A stretch of 39,767 bases of DNA, taken from positions 1-39,767 of the forward strand of contig JAJPJX010000064.1 of NCBI GenBank assembly GCA_021324015.1, given 5' to 3'. The notes under the pieces are model-generated. The model did not search any database. It was not told the origin of the DNA and saw nothing but the letters and a program-made list of their open reading frames with translations. The DNA comes from Solibacteraceae bacterium. Lineage in GTDB: Bacteria; Acidobacteriota; Terriglobia; Bryobacterales; Bryobacteraceae. Within the stretch, counting starts at the first letter, position 1. Each line of letters starts with the position of its first letter. Position numbers and translations under genes: made by a program. Positions 1 to 7,366 of this stretch are shown here, piece by piece.

Positions 1-944
1 CCCAAGGCAGCGCGGATGCCGAACTCCGTCTGCCGGGCTGCGGAACGAGCCAGTAGAAGATTGGCGACGTTGGCGCATGCAATCAGCAGCACGAGTCCAC
101 ACGCGGCGCCGAGGATGGCCAGCGGCCATGCCATAATGCTCGACGCCCCCTCCTGCGCCTTCCAGATCGGTACGATCCGGGCGCCGATCCCCTGGTTGGT
201 CTTCGGGAAGTCACGGGCAAGGCGCGCGGCAACCGTCGCCGCCTCGGCGTTCGCCTCCGAGACGCTGACGCCGGGGTTGAGCCTGACAATGGCCATGAAG
301 TGCCGCGCATCGCGGTGGCGTTCTCCGGCCAGCGCCACAGGAATCCAGACGTCAAGCGCCGTTCCCGGGAAATCGCCGCTAAATTCCGGAGGCGCTACCC
401 CGACGATGGTTACCGGGTACCGGTTGATCCGCACGGTGCGGCCGAGGATGGACTTGTCGGCATGAAAATAGTTCTTCCACAGCCGATAGCTGATGACTGC
501 CGTGAACGCTTTGGCCTGGTCGCCGTATTCGTCGCGGACGAACGCGCGACCCAGGATCGGCTTTACGCCCAGGACGTCGAAGTAGTTTCCGGAGACCGAT
601 TCGTACCACGCGAAATAGGCATTTTCTCCCTCGCCGATTGAGGCGGGGCCTTTTTGGTTCAGCAACAATCCGGAAACACTGCGGAGGCTGTCCTGAAAGT
701 CCCGGAAGTCGGCGTACGAAACCTGATGCTCCATGCCGCTGGCATTGACGGACTCAAGCACGGCGAGTCGTCCGTCGTCCCTGGCGCCGTGTAACGGGTG
801 CAGGACCATCCCGTCGATCCAGCCAAAGACGGTCGTGGTGGCGGCAATACCTAGCGCCAGAGTAAGCACCGCGACTGCTGTCAGGGTCGGGGTCCGGCGG
901 AGGATACGCATCGCATACCGGAGGTCTTCAAGGACGTTTCGCAT
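1..944 (-). CDS. ADOP/MacB-like ABC transporter permease, N-terminal part
   Basis: The gene starts at an ATG (942-944) and runs off the left edge, so about 314 N-terminal residues are visible. The start MRNVLEDLRYAMRILRR, then a hydrophobic segment ending LTLALGIAATTTVF, is the hallmark of the acidobacterial duplicated orphan permease (ADOP) family. Next comes a MacB-type periplasmic domain (motifs SYADFRDFQD, VSGNYFDVLGVKPILGRAF, LWKNYF, VTIVGVAPPEF). A second membrane segment ends in LLIACANVANLLLARSAARQ, as in FtsX-like permeases. Family members are usually about 800 residues with two permease halves and no fused ATPase; their substrates are mostly unknown. A purine-rich AAGGGCGGG lies about 6 bases upstream of the ATG. 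The missing C-terminal half is inferred, not seen. Confidence 0.88.
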   Translation of the reverse strand, partial: MRNVLEDLRYAMRILRRTPTLTAVAVLTLALGIAATTTVFGWIDGMVLHPLHGARDDGRLAVLESVNASGMEHQVSYADFRDFQDSLRSVSGLLLNQKGPASIGEGENAYFAWYESVSGNYFDVLGVKPILGRAFVRDEYGDQAKAFTAVISYRLWKNYFHADKSILGRTVRINRYPVTIVGVAPPEFSGDFPGTALDVWIPVALAGERHRDARHFMAIVRLNPGVSVSEANAEAATVAARLARDFPKTNQGIGARIVPIWKAQEGASSIMAWPLAILGAACGLVLLIACANVANLLLARSAARQTEFGIRAAL

Positions 945-1384
945 AGGGTTTCCCGCCCTTTGGATGCAGTTTGGCTTCCTAAGTAGGTGCTTGATTCTAT
1001 TGAACGGTAGGGTCAGTCGGTGGTCGATTTCCAGACTTCGGGTGTCCGAAAATGGGACCCGCCCTTCCCGATTTCTAGCTGATTGCAACGGTGTGGCCGC
1101 AGACCGAATCAGTCGAGTCGCATCTCGGGAATCAGTCCGGGAGCAGGGCGGAGGTATGCGTACGGACTCAGGATTTCGCTGCCTTTCGGTATCCACATTG
1201 ACCGGTTGTCGCTAGCCGTGACCTGTGCCACCGGCGGGCCCAATTCGGCGTTCGAGTAAACGGGCCCCGATCAGTACCGGCAAATCGAAATCTGGACGGC
1301 ATGCTTGGCGGCGGGCCTGAAAGCGGCACAAAGGATCCTCATCGTGCGCGCCCTCCCGGCAGAGAGGGGTATTCTGGATGGACT
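945..1384. other. Intergenic region between divergent genes
   Basis: These 440 bases separate the leftward permease from the rightward deacetylase. No convincing coding frame or RNA gene was found. On the minus strand a TAGAAT (about 1000-1005) could be a -10 for the permease, but no matching -35 was seen. For the rightward gene a TTGACC occurs at 1198-1203 without a good -10. Base composition looks less GC-rich than the neighbouring deacetylase gene; this was judged by eye. Confidence 0.4.
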
Positions 1385-2350
1385 ATGAATGCCTATGCCC
1401 GGTTTGCCGGCCTGCTGATCCTGATTCTTCCTTTCCGGATGGCGGCGCAGCCTTCTCCGCAGTTCTCCATGCCGGGGCTGAACCTGAGCCTCGACGAACT
1501 GAGGGCTCAATACACCCACTTGGGCGCCGGCAAGCGCCTCAAGCCGCGCCAGTGGCCGAACGGGGCGCGCGTGGCCGTGGCCCTCAGCTTCGATGTGGAC
1601 AACGCCACCGTTCCGCTGTCGCGCGGGCAGCTCGGTTCCGAGGATCTTTCGCGCGGCATGTATGGCGCCATCGACGGTCTCCCGCGCATCCTGCGCCTGC
1701 TCGACCGCCAAAACGTGCCGGCGTCGTTCTTCATCCCGGCCGTGAGCGCGGCGCTCAATCCGGAAATGATTCCCGCGATCCTGGCCCGCAAGCGCCACGA
1801 AATCGGCGTGCACGGCTGGATTCACGAACACCTGGGTGTGCTGAACGACGAATCCCAGGAGCGCAAACTTCTGGATCAGTCCATCGCGCTGCTCACCAAG
1901 GCCGTGGGCAAGCGCCCCGTAGGCTATCGCGCGCCCTCGTGGGCCATGAGCCGCTTCACCATGCAGCAGGTGAAGGAGGCCGGTTTCCTTTACGACAGCA
2001 GCCTGATGGCCAGCGACGACGCCTACGAGATCACCCTCGACGGCCGGCCCAGCGGCGTGATCGAATTGCCGATCGAGCGGATTCTGGACGATGCCCCGTA
2101 TTACGGCGCCGCCAGCGGGTCGCTCCCCTCGCCGGAGCTGGTGGACCAGATCTACCGGGCGGAGTTTGACGTGGCCTACCAGGAAGGCGGGCTGTATGTG
2201 CTGACCATGCACCCGCACTACACGGGACACCGCTCGCGCGCCCTGTGGCTCGAAAAGCTGATTGTCTACATGAAATCCAAGCCCGGCGTCTGGTTCGCCA
2301 CGCATGAGGAAGTGGCCCGCTACCTGAAAAAGACCGCGTGGACGCGCTGA
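1385..2350 (+). CDS. Secreted polysaccharide deacetylase (NodB/PuuE-like)
   Basis: Carbohydrate esterase 4-type deacetylase of 321 residues, expected to remove N-acetyl (or formyl) groups from a glycan or related amide in a metal-dependent way. The start at 1385 is chosen because it gives a signal peptide (MNAYARFAGLLILILPFRMAA); an ATG at 1301 would add 28 non-signal residues. Motif 1 is ALSFDVDN (D70, D72), in place of the usual TFDDG. Motif 2 is HGWIHEH (H143, H147). Motif 3 is YRAPSW (R182). The C-terminal TMHPHYTGHRSR and ATHEEVARYL segments resemble the Helicobacter PgdA/PuuE branch rather than classical chitooligosaccharide deacetylases. It stands alone, 85 bases before an NmrA-like gene. 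The exact substrate cannot be told from sequence. Confidence 0.88.
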   Translation: MNAYARFAGLLILILPFRMAAQPSPQFSMPGLNLSLDELRAQYTHLGAGKRLKPRQWPNGARVAVALSFDVDNATVPLSRGQLGSEDLSRGMYGAIDGLPRILRLLDRQNVPASFFIPAVSAALNPEMIPAILARKRHEIGVHGWIHEHLGVLNDESQERKLLDQSIALLTKAVGKRPVGYRAPSWAMSRFTMQQVKEAGFLYDSSLMASDDAYEITLDGRPSGVIELPIERILDDAPYYGAASGSLPSPELVDQIYRAEFDVAYQEGGLYVLTMHPHYTGHRSRALWLEKLIVYMKSKPGVWFATHEEVARYLKKTAWTR

Positions 2351-2435
2351 GTGCGGGCAACCCGGTACTCGCCGGATTGCGGCCGTCGCGCCGGTTGCCT
2401 ACACTGGATCAACCTGGCTTCGCGAGGAATTGATC

Positions 2436-3383
2436 ATGGCGGAAAGGAAAATCATTGCGGTTGTGGGCGCGACCGGTGCGCAGGGTGGAGGCCTGGTCCG
2501 CGCCATCTTGAGCGACAGCGGCGGGGAGTTTTCCGCGCGCGCACTGACCCGGAACGTCTCCGGAGCGAAGGCGGCAAACCTGGCCGCGCTGGGCGCCGAG
2601 GTGGCCGCTGCCGACGTGGATGACGCGGAGAGTCTCAAGCGGGCCTTCGCGGGGGCCTACGGGGCCTTCTGTGTCACGTTCTTTTGGAATCACTTCTCGC
2701 CCGAGCGGGAGCTGGCCCAGGCTGCCGCCATGGCCCAGGCCGCCCGCCACGCCGGCCTCCAGCACGTGATTTGGTCCACGCTCGAAGACACCCGCCTCTG
2801 GGTGCCGCTGAGCGACAATCGCATGCCCACGCTGATGGGCAGGTACAAGGTGCCGCACCTGGACTCCAAGGGCGAGGCCAACCGGCTGTTCACGGACCTG
2901 GGGGTGCCCACCACGTTTCTGCTGACCTCGTTCTACTGGGACAACTTCATCCACTTCGGAATGGGCCCCCGGCGCGGTCCGGACGGCGCGCTGACCATCA
3001 CTCTGCCCATGGGCGACAAAAAGCTTCCCGGCATCGCCGCCGAGGACATTGGCCGCTGCGCCTACGGCATTTTCCGGAGACGCGAGCTCATCGGCCGAAC
3101 CGTCGGCATCGCCGGCGAACACCTCACGGGCGCGGAGATGGCGGCCGCCTTCTCCCGGGCGCTGGGCCGGGAAGTGCGCTATCACGAAGTGTCTCCCGAG
3201 GTCTATCGCGGCTTCGGCTTCCCCGGAGCCGAAGACCTCGGCAACATGTTCCAGTTCAAGCGCGACTTCAACGAAATGTTTTGCGGCGCGCGGAACGTGG
3301 AGTTCGCCCGCGCCCTGAATCCATCGCTTCAGAGCTTCGACGCCTGGCTGGCGGAGAATAAAGACCGCATCCCCCTGGAGTAA
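2436..3383 (+). CDS. NmrA-like NAD(P)-binding protein
   Basis: A 315-residue atypical short-chain dehydrogenase of the NmrA/HSCARG family. The N-terminal Rossmann motif is IIAVVGATGAQGGG (G11-x-x-G14-x-x-G17), followed by RALTRNVSGAKA, which probably contacts the NADP phosphate, and GAEVAAADVDD. Later segments HVIWSTLED, VPTTFLLTSFYWDNF and DIGRCAYGIF are typical of HSCARG-like proteins. These often lack the YxxxK catalytic pair and act as NADPH-sensing or regulatory proteins, so enzymatic activity is uncertain. The ATG at 2436 is preferred over a TTG at 2430 because GAGG at 2425-2428 is about 7 bases from it. The gene appears monocistronic. Confidence 0.85.
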   Translation: MAERKIIAVVGATGAQGGGLVRAILSDSGGEFSARALTRNVSGAKAANLAALGAEVAAADVDDAESLKRAFAGAYGAFCVTFFWNHFSPERELAQAAAMAQAARHAGLQHVIWSTLEDTRLWVPLSDNRMPTLMGRYKVPHLDSKGEANRLFTDLGVPTTFLLTSFYWDNFIHFGMGPRRGPDGALTITLPMGDKKLPGIAAEDIGRCAYGIFRRRELIGRTVGIAGEHLTGAEMAAAFSRALGREVRYHEVSPEVYRGFGFPGAEDLGNMFQFKRDFNEMFCGARNVEFARALNPSLQSFDAWLAENKDRIPLE

Positions 3384-3706
3384 GTTCCGCGCCGCCTCTC
3401 GCTCTTGCAGCCAAAGCTCCGCTTCACTACACTGGGGCGCCATGCACCGCGAAACGCTGTGCGCCTGGTCACGGCGGTTGGTGATGATACGAAATCTTTA
3501 CGACATGCGATTCTGAATGGAGCCGCGATTTCCACCGCTCTGCGCGACAGTTGATTCTGTAAATAGAGTCTTTTAGACAAACTTCCCGCTGGATGACGCG
3601 AGGTAACAAGGTGCTCGCTCGTACAATCATCCGGTTGCCCTCACACACTGAGTGATGGGCAAAGCGGCCATCCGCTGTTATACTTCGGCTGAAAGGCGGG
3701 CTGAAG
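3384..3706. other. Intergenic leader of the PEP-CTERM gene
   Basis: A 323-base gap with no coding frame that looks real. It is noticeably more AT-rich than its surroundings (around 3481-3600). Its only recognisable element is the promoter listed separately at 3656-3684. Confidence 0.4.
3656..3684 (+). promoter_or_regulatory. Candidate sigma-70 promoter for the PEP-CTERM gene
   Basis: TGGGCA (3656-3661, 4 of 6 matches to TTGACA), a 17-base spacer and TATACT (3679-3684, 5 of 6). The expected transcript start near 3691 leaves a short leader containing AAAGG about 11 bases before the ATG at 3707. Confidence 0.5.
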
Positions 3707-4582
3707 ATGCGGCAACGATGGTTACTGGCTATGGGTTTTCTGGCCCTGGCGTCAGCGTTCGCCCCCAATTTGCCGGCCGCGACAATCGATCCGGCTGTGT
3801 GTTCTTCGAGCGCCGAAGCCGGCTTTGAGGCTCCATTCAATCAGCAGTTGCAGAGGTTGACCTGCGGTCCATTGACTGCGACGTTCACGAATCCTCCCAC
3901 GGACCAACCTCCCTTGTTTTCTCCATTAGGTCCCGGATCGGGCACCGCAGCGGCCGGCACCAGCCTGTCGCCGTTATCCGTAACCACCAGCGCGAGCGCG
4001 AGCGGAGAGTCCGCGGCGAGCGCATCGGGGCAATTGAACGCCTTCTTCGAGGTGACCGGCCCGGCCGCGGTCAACGGCGTCCCCATTACCCAGGTTCCCC
4101 TGCTGTTGAATGTGACCGGTGTGGCCGGGACCTTTTCGTGCGTAAATACGTGCATTTCCTCCGAAGCGGAAGCGCAATTCGAACTGGCTGATGGATCGAG
4201 CTCTGTTCTGCTTTGCGCGGGCTTCACCTCCACCTTCAGCGCGACCAACGTCGGCGCCCCTTGCACCAACGTCAATAACGCGGGCGCCACGTTTAGCGCA
4301 ATCAATGAGAGCGTGCTGCTTACTCCGAACGTCGAGGACAGTATCATAATGAGCGCCTTCGCGAGCCTCGCCGGGCCATTTGTCACAAACGAAAGCGGGG
4401 ACATAGCCGCCTCGGTCGATCCGATACTGACCATCGATCCGTCGTTTGCCTTTGCCAATGACTTTCAAATCCAGTTCAGCTCCGGCGTTGGCTCTGCCGT
4501 TCCAGAGCCGTCCCCGGCCGCGCTGGTCTCGGTCGCAGTGGGAGTGCTGAGTCTGACGCGGCGCCGCAGGCGACGGATCTAG
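3707..4582 (+). CDS. PEP-CTERM sorting domain protein
   Basis: A 291-residue secreted protein. It begins with a signal peptide (MRQRWLLAMGFLALASAFA, cleavage near LPAA) and ends with a PEP-CTERM tripartite tail: VPEPSPAALV, a short hydrophobic stretch, then a run of arginines (LTRRRRRRI). In this family the tail is recognised by an exosortase, which removes it during export to the outer envelope. The body is rich in Ser, Thr, Ala and Val with a few cysteines and no catalytic motif, as in surface or matrix proteins. No exosortase gene is in the window, so the sorting enzyme must be elsewhere. A promoter and AAAGG ribosome site precede the ATG. Function of the mature body is unknown. Confidence 0.85.
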   Translation: MRQRWLLAMGFLALASAFAPNLPAATIDPAVCSSSAEAGFEAPFNQQLQRLTCGPLTATFTNPPTDQPPLFSPLGPGSGTAAAGTSLSPLSVTTSASASGESAASASGQLNAFFEVTGPAAVNGVPITQVPLLLNVTGVAGTFSCVNTCISSEAEAQFELADGSSSVLLCAGFTSTFSATNVGAPCTNVNNAGATFSAINESVLLTPNVEDSIIMSAFASLAGPFVTNESGDIAASVDPILTIDPSFAFANDFQIQFSSGVGSAVPEPSPAALVSVAVGVLSLTRRRRRRI

Positions 4583-4771
4583 GCGCAATCGCCGGCAAAG
4601 TCCATTGAGCTTCGCGCAATTCACCGACAGATTCGCCGACGCAGCCTCGCCGGCGCGGTCGCGGCACCGCCCGCGCCTGCAGGCGCACCCGACGAAGTGG
4701 CCATCAGCGGCCTGAGCGCGAGCTCCGTGGTTTCCCTGGTGGACCTGGAAAAACAGGGCCAAGAACGATGA
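4583..4771 (+). other. Coding-like open frame without a start codon, abutting the adaptor gene
   Basis: Directly after the TAG of the PEP-CTERM gene, in the same frame, 62 codons run open to a TGA (4769-4771) that overlaps the adaptor's ATG as ATGA. The second half reads like natural protein (APDEVAISGLSASS, then VVSLVDLEKQGQER). No ATG is present; a GTG at 4697 is the only usable start and lacks a clear ribosome site. The ATGA overlap is typical of translational coupling, so this may be the 3' remnant of a lost gene that once headed the efflux operon. The family is not recognised. Confidence 0.3.
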
Positions 4772-6051
4772 AGAAGAAGGCGCTATGGCTGGTTCCCGCC
4801 GTGATTCTGGCCGCGGCCGTGATCGGTTGGGGCGCCTGGGGGCTTTCGCGCAAAGGGACATCCCCGGGGGGCGCGGAGGTCCCCACCACGGTGGTGCGGC
4901 GCGGGGACGTCACCATCACGGTGACGGCGCGCGGCGAAGTGCAGGGCGGCAACTCGGAGATGCTGACCGCGCCCATGACCGGCGGCAGCGAGCTGGCGCT
5001 CACGTTTTTGCGGGAGCCCGGCGAGGTGGTGCAGGCCGGAGACGAGGTGGCACGGTTCGACACGACGGAGCAGGAGTTCAAGCTCAAGGAGGCCGAGGCG
5101 GACCTGGCCGAAGCCGAGCAGCAGGTGGCGCAGGCCCAGGCGGAGAGCCAGGCCAAGGAAGAGGAGGCGCGCTATTCGCTGGTGCAGGCCAAGGCCGACC
5201 TGCGGCAGGCCGAACTGGAAGCGCGGCGCAATCCCATCCTGGCGGCTATCGTGGCGAAGCAGAATCTGCTGGCGGTGGAGGCCGCCACGGACCGGCTGCG
5301 GCAGATCGAACACGACCTGGCCAACCGCAAAGCCACCACCGAGGCGGGCGTGGCCATCCAGGAGGCCGCGCGGGAAAAGGCCAAGGTGAAGGCCGAGACG
5401 GCGCGGCGGAACATCGAATCCATGACCCTGCGCGCGCACTCGAGCGGGTATGTCTCGATCCAGCCCAACACCAACGGCAATTTCATGTTCTACGGCATGC
5501 AGCTACCCATGCTGCAGGTGGGCGATACGGTCCGGCCGGGCATGGCGGTGGCGCAGATCCCGGACTTGCACAATTGGGAAGTCACGGCCACCATCGCCGA
5601 ACTGGACCGGGGGCACCTGGCCGCGGGGCAGCAAGTGTCCATTCGCGTGGTGGCGGCACCGGGAAAGTCGTATGCCGGGCGGGTGAAGGATATCGGGGGA
5701 ACCTCCGGGCCGCCGTGGGACCGCCATTTCGAATGCAGGATCGCTCTGGAGAATCCTTCGCCGGAGCTGCGGCCGGGAATGAGTTCGAATATCGTGATTA
5801 CCACCGAAGTGCTGCGCGCGGCGCTCTGGCTTCCCTCGCAGGCGCTGTTTGAAAGCGATGGGCGCCAGTTTGTGTACCGGCGGTCCGGAGGGGCGTTCGT
5901 GCCGCACGACGTGAACCTGGTGCGGCGCAGCGAAAGCCAGGTGGTGATTACGGGGCTGGCCGAGGGCCAGGCGGTGGCGTTGACGGCGCCGGACCAACTG
6001 AGCCGGAGGAAAGGCCCGGCCGGAGGCGCCATGCAGGCGATTCCGAAATGA
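4768..6051 (+). CDS. MacA/HlyD-like periplasmic efflux adaptor
   Basis: A 427-residue membrane fusion protein. An N-terminal anchor (LWLVPAVILAAAVIGWGAWGL) is followed by the first half of the lipoyl/barrel-sandwich domain (TVTARGEVQGG to VARFDTTEQE). A long charged Ala/Glu/Gln-rich alpha-helical hairpin spans about residues 105-205. The second lipoyl half (SGYVSIQP, GDTVRPGMAVAQIPDL), a beta-barrel (VTATIAELDRGHLAAGQQV) and a membrane-proximal domain (LWLPSQALFESDGRQFVY) follow. Such adaptors link an inner-membrane ABC permease to an outer-membrane channel. The stop overlaps the start of the downstream MacB-like permease (ATGA), so the two are co-translated. No ATPase or outer-membrane factor gene adjoins them. 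Confidence 0.88.
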   Translation: MKKKALWLVPAVILAAAVIGWGAWGLSRKGTSPGGAEVPTTVVRRGDVTITVTARGEVQGGNSEMLTAPMTGGSELALTFLREPGEVVQAGDEVARFDTTEQEFKLKEAEADLAEAEQQVAQAQAESQAKEEEARYSLVQAKADLRQAELEARRNPILAAIVAKQNLLAVEAATDRLRQIEHDLANRKATTEAGVAIQEAAREKAKVKAETARRNIESMTLRAHSSGYVSIQPNTNGNFMFYGMQLPMLQVGDTVRPGMAVAQIPDLHNWEVTATIAELDRGHLAAGQQVSIRVVAAPGKSYAGRVKDIGGTSGPPWDRHFECRIALENPSPELRPGMSSNIVITTEVLRAALWLPSQALFESDGRQFVYRRSGGAFVPHDVNLVRRSESQVVITGLAEGQAVALTAPDQLSRRKGPAGGAMQAIPK

Positions 6052-7355
6052 TCGTGAGTGGCGAGAAGGCGAATGCCGGGGCAGTCCGGCTGCGCGTGCC
6101 GTGGAGCGTGCGGCGCTATTTCGCGGACTTCGCGCAGGCGGCCGAAAACCTGCGCGCACAGAAGACCCGCACGCTGCTGACCGCGCTGGGCATCGTGTTC
6201 GGCGTGGGCTCGGTGATCGGCATGCTTTCGATCGGGGCGGGCGCGCGCGAGGAGTCGCTGCGCTTCATCGAGCAGCTCGGCGTGCGCAACGTGCTGATCG
6301 ACTCGCGCCCCGCCACCAGCCGGGAGGAATTGCAGCAGCGGCGCCGCTCTTCGCCCGGACTGACGGACCGGGATGTGCGCATCCTGGAGACCAATATCGA
6401 TCCCCTGGAGATGCTTTCGGCGCGGCGCACGCTGCATCCCGGCAAAGTGCTGCCCAAACCGGCGCGCGACATCCCGGAACTCTACGGGGTGCGGGCAGCT
6501 TACGCCACGATCCACAACCTGCGTCCCGAGGAAGGCGTCTTCTTCGACGCGGGTCACGACGCCGCGAGCGCCGCCGTGTGCGTGCTGGGGGAGAGCGCCA
6601 AGGTGAATCTCCTGGGCTACGGCCCGGCGGTGGGCAAGTTCATCAAGGTGAACGACGTCTGGCTGGAGGTGATCGGCGTGCTGGCCGAGCAGGTGCTGGC
6701 GGGCGCGCAGAATACCGGCGGGCAGATGCAGGACCTCAATAACGTGATCTACGTTCCGCTGAACACCTTCCAGTACCGGTTCTGGGACAACAGCAGTTTC
6801 ATGAAGGACGATCTGGACGGTATCGATCTACGCCTCAAACCCGGAGCCGACAGCATCGAGGTGGCCAAGATCGTGACCGCGATTCTGAATTCCACGCATC
6901 ACGGCACGCAGGACTTCACGGTCACGATTCCGGCGGCGCTGCTGGCGCAGCAGCAGCGCACCCAGACCATTTTCACTTACGTGATGGTGGCCATCGCGGC
7001 AATTTCGCTGCTGGTGGGCGGCATAGGGATCATGAACATCGTGCTGGCCACGGTGCTGGAGAGGACGCGGGAGATCGGCGTGCGGCGCGCCACCGGCGCG
7101 CGCCGCAACGATATCGTGCGGCAATTCCTGACGGAATCCGTGCTGATCTCGGTGGCCGGCGGGGTGATCGGCGTGGGGTTCGGGTTCTTCCTGGCCTGGC
7201 TGATCGCCAAGTCGGCCGAGTGGAAGACGATTGTCACGCCATCGTCGGTAGTGATCGCCTTCGGCGTCTCGGTCGCCGTGGGCGTGATTTTCGGGATCTA
7301 CCCGGCGGTAAAGGCCTCGCGGATCAACCCCATCGAAGCGCTGCGATACGAGTAG
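6048..7355 (+). CDS. MacB/FtsX-like ABC transporter permease
   Basis: A 435-residue permease with the MacB fold. The first membrane helix is around residues 43-62 (RTLLTALGIVFGVGSVIGML), followed by a periplasmic core of about 220 residues. Three C-terminal helices begin with ISLLVGGIGIMNIVLATVLE. The signature LERTREIGVRRATGAR, the cytoplasmic coupling region that contacts the ATPase, is intact, and the end KASRINPIEALRYE is canonical. Unlike MacB itself it has no fused N-terminal ATPase, so it needs a separate LolD/MacB-type ATPase that is not next to it. It overlaps the adaptor gene by 4 bases and presumably exports a peptide, lipid or drug-like substrate. It ends 11 bases before the convergent receptor gene. 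Confidence 0.88.
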   Translation: MIVSGEKANAGAVRLRVPWSVRRYFADFAQAAENLRAQKTRTLLTALGIVFGVGSVIGMLSIGAGAREESLRFIEQLGVRNVLIDSRPATSREELQQRRRSSPGLTDRDVRILETNIDPLEMLSARRTLHPGKVLPKPARDIPELYGVRAAYATIHNLRPEEGVFFDAGHDAASAAVCVLGESAKVNLLGYGPAVGKFIKVNDVWLEVIGVLAEQVLAGAQNTGGQMQDLNNVIYVPLNTFQYRFWDNSSFMKDDLDGIDLRLKPGADSIEVAKIVTAILNSTHHGTQDFTVTIPAALLAQQQRTQTIFTYVMVAIAAISLLVGGIGIMNIVLATVLERTREIGVRRATGARRNDIVRQFLTESVLISVAGGVIGVGFGFFLAWLIAKSAEWKTIVTPSSVVIAFGVSVAVGVIFGIYPAVKASRINPIEALRYE

Positions 7356-7366
7356 CCGGCCGCCGT

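Noticed and set aside
1238-1262. GTTCGAGTA resembling a tRNA T-loop
   Set aside because: No acceptor stem, D arm or anticodon arm fits around it, and the last T-loop base is wrong.
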